DNA from: Osmia lignaria lignaria
Lineage: Eukaryota; Arthropoda; Insecta; Hymenoptera; Megachilidae
Length of the DNA stretch: 64,000 bases
Reading direction: 5' to 3'
NCBI RefSeq assembly: GCF_051020975.1
Contig: NC_135034.1
Location: 372,001 to 436,000, forward strand
A program made the position numbers and the translations under genes. The first letter of the stretch is position 1. Each line of letters starts with the position of its first letter. Below the pieces are notes generated by a model. That model saw nothing but the letters and a program-made list of their open reading frames with translations, was not told where the DNA came from and searched no databases. Of this stretch, positions 1 to 11,764 are shown piece by piece.

Positions 1-160
1 GATCAATGTACATATAACAACAACATCATTCATACTATATCTACATTGGATATAATGTAATATACTGATCCCTTCCCAAAGGTCAATGTACATATAATAG
101 CATAATCGTTATTACTATATCTACATTAGGTATAATGTAATGTATTAACTACATCCTACA

Positions 161-237
161 GATCATTGTACATTTAATAACATCATTCATGCTATAGCTA
201 AATTGGATATAATGTAATATACTGATCCTTTCCCACA
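161..237 (+). repeat. Representative 77-bp monomer (3-bp-shortened class)
   Basis: Starts GATCATTGTACATTTAATAA and goes directly to CATCATTCATGC, lacking three bases of the usual AACAACATC. It carries the diagnostic TAGCTAAATTGG. Most copies end ACTCACCCCTTCCCACA instead of ACTGATCCC; this copy retains ACTGATCC. It usually follows an 80-bp unit ending TTTACTACATCCTACA, so the pair travels as a module. Confidence 0.93.
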
Positions 238-565
238 GATCAAGGTAGCTACATTTAATAACATTATCATTAATACTATATCTACATGAGATATAATGTT
301 ATATACTAATCCCTGCCCACAGATCAATGTATATTTAATAGCGATATCATTATTACTATATCTACATTAGATATAATGTTATATACTGATCCCTGCCCAT
401 AGTTCAATGTACCTATATTTAATAACAATATCATTAGTACTATATCCACATCACATATAATGTAATATACTGATCCCTTCCCACAGATTAATGTACATTT
501 AGTAACACCATCATTCATACTATATCTACACTAGGTATAATGTAACATAGTGATTACATCCCACA

Positions 566-645
566 GATCAATGTACATTTAATAACAACATCATTCATAC
601 TATAACTACATTGGATATAATGTAATATACTGATCCCTCCCCACA
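566..645 (+). repeat. Representative 80-bp monomer (main class)
   Basis: Bounded by GATCA at 566 and the next GATCA at 646, so exactly 80 bp. It holds the AATGTACATT palindrome near its start, a CATCATTCATACTATA segment, a central ATTGGATATAATGT and a terminal pyrimidine-rich CCCTCCCCACA. Variants of this class differ at diagnostic sites: CATCATTC or CATCGTTC, CTACATTGG or CTACATTAGG or CTACACTAGG, and TACTGATCCC or AGTGATTACATCCC. Confidence 0.95.
570..579. repeat. Dyad 1, 10-bp palindrome AATGTACATT (representative)
   Basis: AATGTACATT is its own reverse complement. It occurs near the start of most 80-, 79- and 77-bp units (GATCAATGTACATT), so hundreds of copies lie about 80 bp apart. Its half site, AATGTA/TACATT, also forms the arms of the central dyad. 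A protein-binding or structural role is inference only. Confidence 0.9.
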
Positions 646-646
646 G
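628..646 (+). other. 3' splice-site-like element, one per most monomers (representative)
   Basis: TACTGAT fits the vertebrate branch-point consensus YNCURAY. It is followed by a pyrimidine-rich tract and CAG, with 13 bases between the putative branch A (633) and the G of CAG (646). Most units have CCCTTCCCACAG or TCCTTCCCACAG here; units with AGTGATTACATCCCACAG lack the branch-like motif. The branch-to-AG distance is short compared with usual introns. There is no evidence of transcription, so this is a resemblance and not a called splice site. Confidence 0.4.
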
Positions 647-846
647 ATCAATGTACATTTTATAACAACATCATTCATACTATATCTACATTGGATATAA
701 TGTAATATACTGATCCCTTCCCATACGTCAATGTACATATAATAGCAAAATCGTTATTACTATATCTACATTAGGTATAATGTAATATACTGATCCCTTC
801 CCACAGGTCAATGTACATATAATAGTATAATTGTTATTACTATATC

Positions 847-864
847 TACATTAGGTATAATGTA
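847..864. repeat. Dyad 2, TACATTA-GGTA-TAATGTA (representative)
   Basis: Two perfect 7-bp arms surround a 4-bp centre, an 18-bp dyad in the middle of the monomer. Other units have centre GATA, CATA or CACA with the same arms. Classes with ACATTGG keep a G:T-type mismatch at the innermost pair. Classes with ACACTAGG, ACATCACA or ACATGAGA break an arm, so conservation is strong but not universal. Confidence 0.88.
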
Positions 865-2354
865 ATGTATTTACTACATCCTACAGATCAAGGTACCTAC
901 ATTTAATAACAATATCATTATTACTACATCTACATTAGATATAAAGTAATATACTGATCCCTGCCCACAGTTCAATGTACCTATATTTAATAATAATATC
1001 ATTAGTACTATATCCACATCACATATAATGTAATATACTGATTCCTTCCCACAGATCAATGTACATTTAATAACAACATTATTCATACTATATCTACACT
1101 AGGTATAATGTAACAAAGTGATTACATCCCACAGATCAATGTACACTTAAAAACAACATCATTCATACTATAACTACATTGGATATAATGTAATATACTG
1201 ATCCCTTCCCACAGATCAATGTACCTACATTTAATAACAATATCATTAGTACTACGTCCACATTACATATAATGTAGTATACTGATTCCTTCTCACAGGT
1301 CAGTGTAGATTTAATAACAACATCCTTCATACTATATCAACACTAGGTATAATGTAATATACTGATCCCTGCCCACCGGTCAATGTACATTTAATAACAA
1401 CATCGTTCATACTATATCCACATTAGGTATAATGTAACATAGTGATTACGTCCCACAGATCAATGTACCTACATTTAATAACAATATCCGTAGTACTATA
1501 TCCACATTACACATAATGTAATATACTGATTCCTTCCCACAGATCAATGTACATTGAACAACAACATCATTCATACTATATCTACAATGGATATAGTGTA
1601 ATATACTGATCCCTTCCCACAGATCAATGTACCTACATTTAATAACAATATCCTTAGTACTGTATCCACATTACACATAATGTAATATACTGATTCCTTC
1701 CCACAGATCAATGTACATTTAATAGCAACATTATTCATACTATATCTACACTAGGGATAATGTAACATAGTGATTACATCCCGCAAATCAATGTACACTT
1801 AATAACAACATCATTCATACTATAACTACATTGGATATAATGTAATATACTGATCCCTTCCCACAGATTAAGGTATCTACATTTAATAACAATATCATTA
1901 TTACTATATCTACACTAGATATGATGCAATATACGGATTCCTTCCCACAGATCAATGTACATTTAATAACAACATCATTCATACTATATCTGCATTGGAT
2001 ATAATGTAATATACTGATCCCTTACCACAGGTCAATGTACATACAATAGCAAAATCGTTATTACTATATCTACATTAGGTATAATGTAATGTATTTACTA
2101 CATCCTACAGATCATTGTACATTTAATAACATCATTCATGCTATAGCTAAATTGGATATAATGTAATATACTCACCCCTTCCCACAGATCAAGGTACCTA
2201 CATTTAATAACAATATCATTATTACTACATCTACATTAGATATAAAGTAATATACTGATCCCTGCCCACAGTTCAATGTACCTATATTTAATAATAATAT
2301 CATTAGTACTATATCCACATCATATATAATGTAATATACTGATTCCTTCCCACA

Positions 2355-2433
2355 GATCAATGTACATTAACAACAACATCATTCATGCTATAGCTAAATT
2401 GGATATAATGTAATATACTGATCCCTGCCCACA
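2355..2433 (+). repeat. Representative 79-bp monomer (GTACATTAACAAC class)
   Basis: Starts GATCAATGTACATTAACAAC, one base shorter than the 80-bp unit in the TTTAATAAC stretch, and shares TAGCTAAATTGG with the 77-bp class. It usually follows an 84-bp unit with CATATATAATGT and precedes an 84-bp unit or a CCACCGGTC unit. Confidence 0.92.
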
Positions 2434-2681
2434 GATCAATGTACCTACATTTAATAACAATATCATTAGTACTATATCTACATTAGATATAATGTAATAT
2501 ACTGATCCCTGCCCACAGGTCAATGTACCTACATTTAGTAACAATATCATTATTACTATATCTACATTAGATATAATGTAATATACTGATCCCTGCCCAC
2601 CGGTCAATGTACATTTAATAACAACATCGTTCATACTATATCCACATTAGGTATAATGTAATATAGTGATTACGTCCCACA

Positions 2682-2765
2682 GATCAATGTACCTACATTT
2701 AATAACAATATCCTTAGTACTATATCCACATTACACATAATGTAATATACTGATTCCTTCCCACA
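2682..2765 (+). repeat. Representative 84-bp monomer (CCTA-insertion class)
   Basis: Runs from GATCAATGTACCTACATT at 2682 to the next unit start at 2766. It equals the 80-bp unit plus 4 bp in the first dyad (GTACATT becomes GTACCTACATT). It typically carries CAATATCATTAGTAC or CAATATCCTTAGTAC and CCACATTACA in place of CATCATTCATAC and CTACATTGG. Units of this class often alternate with 80-bp units. Because 84 is divisible by 3, runs of these units keep a reverse-strand frame open. Confidence 0.95.
2686..2699. repeat. Dyad 1 in 84-bp units: AATGTA-CC-TACATT (representative)
   Basis: The 4-bp insertion that separates the 84- from the 80-bp class falls inside the palindrome. The result is still an inverted repeat: two 6-bp arms (AATGTA and TACATT) around CC. 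Many 84-bp units show this exactly; variants with GTACCTATATT or GTAACTATATT break one arm. Confidence 0.9.
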
Positions 2766-3704
2766 GAACAATGTACATTTAATAACCCCATCATTCATAC
2801 TATATCTACACGAGGTATAATGTAATATAGTGATTACATCCCCCAGATCAATGTACATATAACAACAACATCATTCATACTATATCTACATTGGATATAA
2901 TGTAATATACTGATCCCTTCCCAAAGGTCAATGTACATATAATAGCATAATCGTTATTACTATATCTACATTAGGTATAATGTAATGTATTAACTACATC
3001 CTACAGATCATTGTACATTTAATATCATCATTCATGCTATAGCTAAATTGGATATAATGTAATATACTGATTCCTTCCCACAGATCAATGTACATTTAAT
3101 AACAACACTATTCATACTATATCTACACTAGGTATAATGTAATGTGGTGATTACATCCCACAGATCAATGTACATTTAATAATATCATTCATACTATAAC
3201 TACATTGGATATAATGTAATATACTGATCCCTTCCCACAGATCAAGGTATCTACATTTAATAACAATATCATTATTACTATATCTGCACTAGATATAATG
3301 CAATATACGGATTCCTTCCCACAGATCAATGTACATTTAATAACAACATCATTCATACTATAACTACATTGGATATAATGTAATATACTGATCCCTTCCC
3401 ACAGATCAATGTACCTACATTTAATAACAATATCATTAGTACTACGTCCACATTACATATAATGTAGTATACTGATTCCTTCTCTCAGATCAGTGTAGAT
3501 TTAATAACAACATCCTTCATACTATATCAACACTAGGTATAATGTAATATACTGATCCCTTCCCACAGACCAAGGTGCGTACATTTAGTAACAATACCAT
3601 TATTACTATATCTACATTAGATATAATGTAATATACTGATCCCTGCCCACCGGTCAATGTACATTTAATAACAACATCGTTCATACTATATCCACATCAC
3701 ATAT

Positions 3705-5775
3705 AATGTAATATACTGATCCCTTCCCACAGGTCAATGTACATACAATAGCAAAATCGTTATTACTATATCTACATTAGGTATAATGTAATGTATTTAC
3801 TACATCCTACAGATCATTGTACATTTAATAAGATCTTTCATGCTATAGCTAAATTGGATATAATGTAATATACTCACCCCTTCCCACAGATCAAGGTAGC
3901 TACATTTAATAACATTATCATTAATACTATATCTACATGAGATATAATGTTATATACTAATCCCTGCCCACAGATCAATGTATATTTAATAGCGATATCA
4001 TTATTACTATATCTACATTAGATATAATGTTATATACTGATCCCTGCCCACAGTTCAATGTACCTATACTTAATAACAATATCATTAGTACTATATCCAC
4101 ATCATATATAATGTAATATACCGATTCCTTCCCACAGATCAACGTAGATTTAATAACATCATTCATACTATATCAACACTAGGTATAATGTAATATAGTG
4201 ATTACATCCCACAGATCAAGGTACATTTAATAACAACATCATTCATACTATATCTACATTGGATATAATGTATTATACTGGTCCCTTCCCACAGATCAAG
4301 GTGCCTACATTTAATAACAACATCATTCATACTATATCTTCATTGGATATAATGTAATATACTGATCCCTTCCCACAGGTCAATGTACATACAATAGCAA
4401 AATCGTTATTACTATATCTACATTAGGTATAATGTAATGTATTTACTACATCCTACAGATCATTGTACATTTAATAAGATCATTCATGCTATAGCTAAAT
4501 TGGATATAATGTAATATACTCACCCCTTCCCACAGATCAAGGTACCTACATTTAATAACAATATCATTATTACTACATCTACATTAGATATAATGCAATA
4601 TACGGATTCCTTCCCACAGATCAATGTACATTTAATAACAACATCATTCATACTATAACTACATTGGATATAATGTAATATACTGATCCCTCCCCACAGA
4701 TCAATGTACATTTTATAACAACATCATTCATACTATATCTACATTGGATATAATGTAATATACTGATCCCTTCCCATACGTCAATGTACATATAATAGCA
4801 AAATCGTTATTACTATATCTACATTAGGTATAATGTAATATAGTGATTACGTCTCACAGATCAATGTACCTACATTTAATAACAATATCCTTAGTACTAT
4901 ATCCACATTACACATAATGTAATATACTGATTCCTTCCCACAGATCAATGTACATTTAACAACAACATCATTCATACTATATCTACAATGGATATAATGT
5001 AATATACTGATCCCTGCCCATAGTTCAATGTACCTATATTTAATAACAATATCATTAGTACTATATCCACATCACATATAATGTAATATACTGATTCCTT
5101 CTCACAGATCAATGTACATTTAATAACAACATTATTCATACTATATCTACACTAGGTAGAATGTAACATAGTGATTACATCCCACAGATCAATGTACACT
5201 TAAAAACAACATCATTCATACTATAACTACATTGGATATAATGTAATATACTGATCCCTTCCCACAGATCAAGGTACCTACATTTAATAACAATATCATT
5301 ATTACTACTTCTACATTAGATATAAAGTAATATACTGATCCCTGCCCACAGTTCAATGTACCCATATTTAATAATAATATCATTAGTACTATATCCACAT
5401 CATATATAATGTAATATACTGATTCCTTCCCACAGATCAATGTACATTAACAACAACATCATTCATGCTATAGCTAAATTGGATATAATGTAATATACTG
5501 ATCCCTGCCCACAGATCAATGTACCTACATTTAATAACAATATCATTAGTACTATATCTACATTAGATATAATGTAATATACTGATCCCTGCCCACCGGT
5601 CAATGTACATTTAATAACAACATCGTTCATACTATATCCACATTAGGTATAATGTAATATAGTGATTACGTCCCACAGATCAATGTACCTACATTTAATA
5701 ACAATATCCTTAGTACTATATCCACATTACACATAATGTAATATACTGATTCCTTCCCACAGATCAATGTACATT
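3705..5775 (+). repeat. Segment pair B, copy 1
   Basis: About 2.07 kb repeated at offset 2,815. I saw only a few differences: GCCCACAGTTC here against GCCCGCAGTTC, ATACTGATCCC against ATACCGATCCC (8,061 region), and AAGATCTTTC near 3,832 against AAGATCATTC. Confidence 0.9.
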
Positions 5776-5875
5776 TAATAACAACATTATTCATACTATA
5801 TCTACACTAGGTAGAATGTAACATAGTGATTACATCCCGCAGATCAATGTACACTTAATAACAACATCATTGATA

Positions 5876-6519
5876 CTATATCTACATTGGATATAATGTA
5901 ATATACTGATCCCTTCCCACAGGTCAATGTACATTAACAACAACATCATTCATGCTGTAGCTAAATTGGATATAATGTAATATACTGATCCCTGCCCACA
6001 GATCAATGTACCTACATTTAATAACAATATCATTAGTACTATATCTACATTAGATATAATGTAATATACTGATCCCTGCCCACAGTTCAATGTAACTATA
6101 TTTAAAAACAATATCATTAGTACTTCATCCACATCATATATAATGTAATGTACTGATTCCTTCCCACAGATCAATGTACATATAATAGCAATATCGTTAT
6201 TACCATATCAACATCAGGTATGTAATATACATTTAAAAACAAATCATTATTACTATATCTACGTCGGTTATAACGAAATGTACTGATTCCTGCCCAAGGA
6301 TCAATGTACATATAATCGCAATATCATTATTAGTTACTATATCTACATCGGTTGTAACGCAATATACTGATTCCTTCCCACAGATTAAGGTATCTACATT
6401 TAATAACAATATCATTATTACTATATCTACACTAGATATGATGCAATATACGGATTCCTTCCCACAGATCAATGTACATTTAATAACAACATCATTCATA
6501 CTATGTCTGCATTGGATAT
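5876..6519 (+). repeat. Mosaic spacer between the B copies
   Basis: The first part (5,876-6,382) matches 20,326-20,832, including the relic block. From 6,383 the sequence instead follows 18,904 onward (GATTAAGGTATCTAC, ATGATGCAATATACGG) at offset 12,521, and continues so to about 6,712. The junction at 6,382/6,383 joins two neighbourhoods that are 1.6 kb apart and in reverse order elsewhere. Confidence 0.8.
6169..6382 (+). repeat. Divergent relic block, copy 1 (130-bp fused unit + 84-bp odd unit)
   Basis: From 6169 to 6298 two monomers are fused into 130 bp. After CAACATCAGGTATGTAATATAC the end of the first unit and the start of the second are missing (about 30 bp lost). The second half carries CGTCGGTTATAACGAAATG and ends CCCAAG. 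The next unit (6299-6382) is 84 bp for a different reason: an extra AGTT within ATTATTAGTTACTAT. These are the most diverged units in the window. The same block recurs at 20619, 31257 and 48709. This copy differs in having TGCCCAAGG where the others have TTCCCAAGG, and in its downstream neighbour. Confidence 0.92.
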
Positions 6520-8590
6520 GATGTAATATACTGATCCCTTCCCACAGGTCAATGTACATACAATAGCAAAATCGTTATTACTATATCTACATTAGGTATA
6601 ATGTAATGTATTTACTACATCCTACAGATCATTGTACATTTAATAAGATCATTCATGCTATAGCTAAATTGGATATAATGTAATATACTCACCCCTTCCC
6701 ACAGATCAAGGTAGCTACATTTAATAACATTATCATTAATACTATATCTACATGAGATATAATGTTATATACTAATCCCTGCCCACAGATCAATGTATAT
6801 TTAATAGCGATATCATTATTACTATATCTACATTAGATATAATGTTATATACTGATCCCTGCCCGCAGTTCAATGTACCTATACTTAATAACAATATCAT
6901 TAGTACTATATCCACATCATATATAATGTAATATACCGATTCCTTCCCACAGATCAACGTAGATTTAATAACATCATTCATACTATATCAACACTAGGTA
7001 TAATGTAATATAGTGATTACATCCCACAGATCAAGGTACATTTAATAACAACATCATTCATACTATATCTACATTGGATATAATGTATTATACTGGTCCC
7101 TTCCCACAGATCAAGGTGCCTACATTTAATAACAACATCATTCATACTATATCTTCATTGGATATAATGTAATATACTGATCCCTTCCCACAGGTCAATG
7201 TACATACAATAGCAAAATCGTTATTACTATATCTACATTAGGTATAATGTAATGTATTTACTACATCCTACAGATCATTGTACATTTAATAAGATCATTC
7301 ATGCTATAGCTAAATTGGATATAATGTAATATACTCACCCCTTCCCACAGATCAAGGTACCTACATTTAATAACAATATCATTATTACTACATCTACATT
7401 AGATATAATGCAATATACGGATTCCTTCCCACAGATCAATGTACATTTAATAACAACATCATTCATACTATAACTACATTGGATATAATGTAATATACTG
7501 ATCCCTCCCCACAGATCAATGTACATTTTATAACAACATCATTCATACTATATCTACATTGGATATAATGTAATATACTGATCCCTTCCCATACGTCAAT
7601 GTACATATAATAGCAAAATCGTTATTACTATATCTACATTAGGTATAATGTAATATAGTGATTACGTCTCACAGATCAATGTACCTACATTTAATAACAA
7701 TATCCTTAGTACTATATCCACATTACACATAATGTAATATACTGATTCCTTCCCACAGATCAATGTACATTTAACAACAACATCATTCATACTATATCTA
7801 CAATGGATATAATGTAATATACTGATCCCTGCCCATAGTTCAATGTACCTATATTTAATAACAATATCATTAGTACTATATCCACATCACATATAATGTA
7901 ATATACTGATTCCTTCTCACAGATCAATGTACATTTAATAACAACATTATTCATACTATATCTACACTAGGTAGAATGTAACATAGTGATTACATCCCAC
8001 AGATCAATGTACACTTAAAAACAACATCATTCATACTATAACTACATTGGATATAATGTAATATACCGATCCCTTCCCACAGATCAAGGTACCTACATTT
8101 AATAACAATATCATTATTACTACTTCTACATTAGATATAAAGTAATATACTGATCCCTGCCCACAGTTCAATGTACCCATATTTAATAATAATATCATTA
8201 GTACTATATCCACATCATATATAATGTAATATACTGATTCCTTCCCACAGATCAATGTACATTAACAACAACATCATTCATGCTATAGCTAAATTGGATA
8301 TAATGTAATATACTGATCCCTGCCCACAGATCAATGTACCTACATTTAATAACAATATCATTAGTACTATATCTACATTAGATATAATGTAATATACTGA
8401 TCCCTGCCCACCGGTCAATGTACATTTAATAACAACATCGTTCATACTATATCCACATTAGGTATAATGTAATATAGTGATTACGTCCCACAGATCAATG
8501 TACCTACATTTAATAACAATATCCTTAGTACTATATCCACATTACACATAATGTAATATACTGATTCCTTCCCACAGATCAATGTACATT
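6520..8590 (+). repeat. Segment pair B, copy 2
   Basis: Second copy of 3,705-5,775. Beyond 8,590 the two diverge (TAAGAACAACATC here, TAATAACAACATTATTC there). A related arrangement, with whole-monomer differences, appears again at 49.5-50.5 kb and 54.7-55.7 kb. Confidence 0.9.
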
Positions 8591-10708
8591 TAAGAACAAC
8601 ATCATTCGTACTATATCTACATTGGATATAATGTAATATACTGATCCCTTCCCATAGATCAATGTACCTACATTTAATAACAATATCCTTAGTACTATAT
8701 CCACATTACACATAATGTAATATACTGATTCCTTCCCACAGATCAATGTACATATAACAACAACATCATTCATACTATATCTACACGAGGTATAATGTAA
8801 TATAGTGATTACATCCCACAGATCAATGTACATATAACAACAACATCATTCATACTATATCTACATTGGATATAATGTAATATACTGATCCCCTCCCACA
8901 GGTCAATGTACATATAATAGTAAAATTGTTATTACTATATCTACATTAGGTATAATGTAATGTATTTACTACATCCTACAGATCATTGTACATGTAATAA
9001 CATCATTCATGCTATAGCTAAATTGGCTATAATGTAATATACTCACCCCTTCCCACAGATGAAGGTACCTACATTTAATAACAATATCATTATTACTACA
9101 TCTACATTAGATATAAAGTAATATACTGATCCCTGCCCACAGTTCAATGTACCTATATTTAATAATAATATCATTAGTACTATATCCACATCATATATAA
9201 TGTAATATACTGATTCCTTCCCACAGATCAATGTACATTAACAACAACATCATTCATGCTATAGCTAAATTGGATATAATGTAATATACTGATCCCTGCC
9301 CACCGGTCAATGTACATTTAATAACAACATCGTTCATACTATATCCACATTAGGTATAATGTAATATAGTGATTACGTCCCACAGATCAATGTACCTACA
9401 TTTAATAACAATATCCTTAGTACTATACCCACATTACACATAATGTAATATACTGATTCCTTCCCACAGATCAATGTACATTTAACAACAACATCATTCA
9501 TACTATATCTACAATGGATATAATGTAATATACTGATCCCTGCCCATAGTTCAATGTACCTATATTTAATAACAATATCATTAGTACTATATCCACATCA
9601 CATATAATGTAATATACTGATTCCTTCCCACAGATCAATGTACATTTAATAACAACATTATTCATACTATATCTACACTAGGTATAATGTAACATAGTGA
9701 TTACATCCCACAGATCAATGTACACTTAAAAACAACATCATTCATACTATAACTACATTGGATATAATGTAATATACTGATCCCTTCCCACAGATCAAGG
9801 TATCTACATTTAATAACAACATCATTATTACTATATCTACACTAGATATAATGCAATATACGGATTCCTTCCCACAGATCAATGTACATTTAATAACAAC
9901 ATCATTCATACTATATCTGCATTGGATATAATGTAATATACTGATCCCTGCCCACCGGTCAATGTACATTTAATAACAACATCGTTCATACTATATCCAC
10001 ATTAGGTATAATGTAACATAGTGATTACGTCCCACAGATCAATGTACCTACATTTAATAACAATAACCGTAGTACTATATCCACATTACACATAATGTAA
10101 TATACAGATTCCTTCCCACAGATCAATGTACATTGAACAAGAACATCATTCATACTATATCTACAATGGATATAATGTAATATACTGATCCCTTCCCACA
10201 GATCAATGTACCTACATTTAATAACAATATCCTTAGTACTGTATCCACATTACACATAATGTAATATACTGATTCCTTCCCACAGATCAATGTACATTTA
10301 ATAACAACATTATTCATACTATATCTACACTAGGGATAATGTAACATAGTGATTACATCCCGCAGATCAATGTACACTTAATAACAACATCATTCATACT
10401 ATAACTACATTGGATATAATGTAATATACTGATCCCTTCCCACAGATTAAGGTATCTACATTTAATAACAATATCATTATTACTATATCTACACTAGATA
10501 TGATGCAATATACGGATTCCTTCCCACAGATCAATGTACATTTAATAACAACATCATTCATACTATATCTGCATTGGATATAATGTAATATACTGATCCC
10601 TTCCCACAGGTCAATGTACATACAATAGCAAAATCGTTATTACTATATCTACATTAGGTATAATGTAATGTATTTACTACAGCCTACAGATCATTGTACA
10701 TTTAATAA
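8591..10708 (+). repeat. Mosaic segment matching 51-52.5 kb and 21-22 kb
   Basis: About 8,400-9,632 follows 51,265-52,497 (offset 42,865). About 9,430-10,788 follows 20,958-22,316 (offset 11,528) and its copy at 31,596-32,954. The two matches overlap in a shared stretch near 9,430-9,632. No sequence other than monomers is present. Confidence 0.8.
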
Positions 10709-11467
10709 CATCATTCATGCTATAGCTAAATTGGATATAATGTAATATACTCACCCCTTCCCACAGATCAAGGTACCTACATTTAATAACAATATCATTA
10801 GTACTATATCTACATTAGATATAATGTAATATACTGATCCCTGCCCACAGTTCAATGTAACTATATTTAATAACAATATCATTAGTACTATATCCACATC
10901 ATATATAATGTAATATACTGATTCCTTCCCACAGATCAATGTACATTTAACAACCGCATCATTCATACTATGTCTACATTGGATATAATGTAATATACTG
11001 TTCCCTTCCCACAGATCAATGTACATATAATAACAATATCATTATTACTATAACTACACTAGATATAATGTAATATACTGATTCCTTCCCTCAGATCAAT
11101 GTACATTTAATATCGATATCATTATTACTATTTCTACATTAGATATAATGTAATATACTGATCCCTTCCCACAGATCAATGTACCTACATTTAATAACAA
11201 TACCATTAGTACTACGTCCACATTACATATAATGTAGTATACTGATTCCTTCTCTCAGATCAGTGTAGATTTAATAACAACATCCTTCATACTATATCAA
11301 CACTAGGTATAATGTAATATACTGATCCCTTCCCACAGACCAAGGTGCCTACATTTAGTAACAATATCATTATTACTATATCTACATTAGATATAATGTA
11401 ATATACTGATCCCTGCCCACCGGTCAATGTACATTTAATAACAACATCGTTCATACTATATCCACAT
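10709..11467 (+). repeat. Segment pair C (1,056-bp tandem), copy 1
   Basis: 759 bp repeated at offset 1,056 (13 monomers). It includes the rare GTAACTATATTTAATAAC, CAACCGCATC, CTATGTCTAC and TTAATATCGATATC units. The match ends where this copy reads CCACATCAC and the other CCACATTAGG. Confidence 0.9.
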
Positions 11468-11764
11468 CACATATAATGTAATATACTGATCCCTTCCCAC
11501 AGATCAATGTACATTTAGTAACACCATCATTGATACTATATCTACACTAGGTATAATGTAACATAGTGATTACATCCCACAGATCAATGTACATTTAATA
11601 ACAACATCATTCATAATATAACTACATTGGATATAATGTAATATACTGATCCCTTCCCACAGATCAATGTACATATAACAGCAACATCGTTAGTACTATA
11701 TCTGCATTAGGTATAATGTAATCTAGTGACTACATCCCACAGATCATTGTACGTTTAATAACAC

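Larger units (their letters stand above)
1..3694 (+). repeat. Segment pair A, copy 1
   Basis: Matches 14,601-18,458. The offset is 14,600 up to about 2,765 and 14,764 afterwards, because this copy lacks two monomers (164 bp) between two identical 84-bp units. The match ends near 3,694, where this copy reads CCACATCACAT and the other CCACATTAGG. A few substitutions separate the copies. The upstream boundary is outside the window. Confidence 0.9.

Noticed and set aside
566..590. ATTAAA poly(A) signal with UGUA on the reverse strand
   Set aside because: It comes from the reverse complement of GTACATTTAATAAC in AT-rich sequence. There is no transcript or gene for it to end.
611..640. Bacterial -10 box TATAAT or eukaryotic TATA promoter in each monomer
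   Set aside because: TATAATGTAATATA is expected in 71% AT sequence. No paired -35, initiator or downstream gene exists.
566..645. CENP-B box
   Set aside because: The box needs a TTCG...CGGG-like core. No monomer class has it; the scattered CpGs (CCGGTC, TACGG, CGCG) are in other contexts.
847..880. A 40-nt mini-intron in each monomer (AG|GTATAATG to CCCACAG)
   Set aside because: The donor is a weak match (GTATAA), about 40 nt is below usual animal intron length, and there is no exon or reading frame to join.
2383..2634. Possible membrane-protein repeat: 28-residue period with a hydrophobic stretch
   Set aside because: The period equals 84/3 and the hydrophobicity follows from AT-rich codons (ATA, TTA, GTA). 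There is no unique flanking domain, signal or conserved start.
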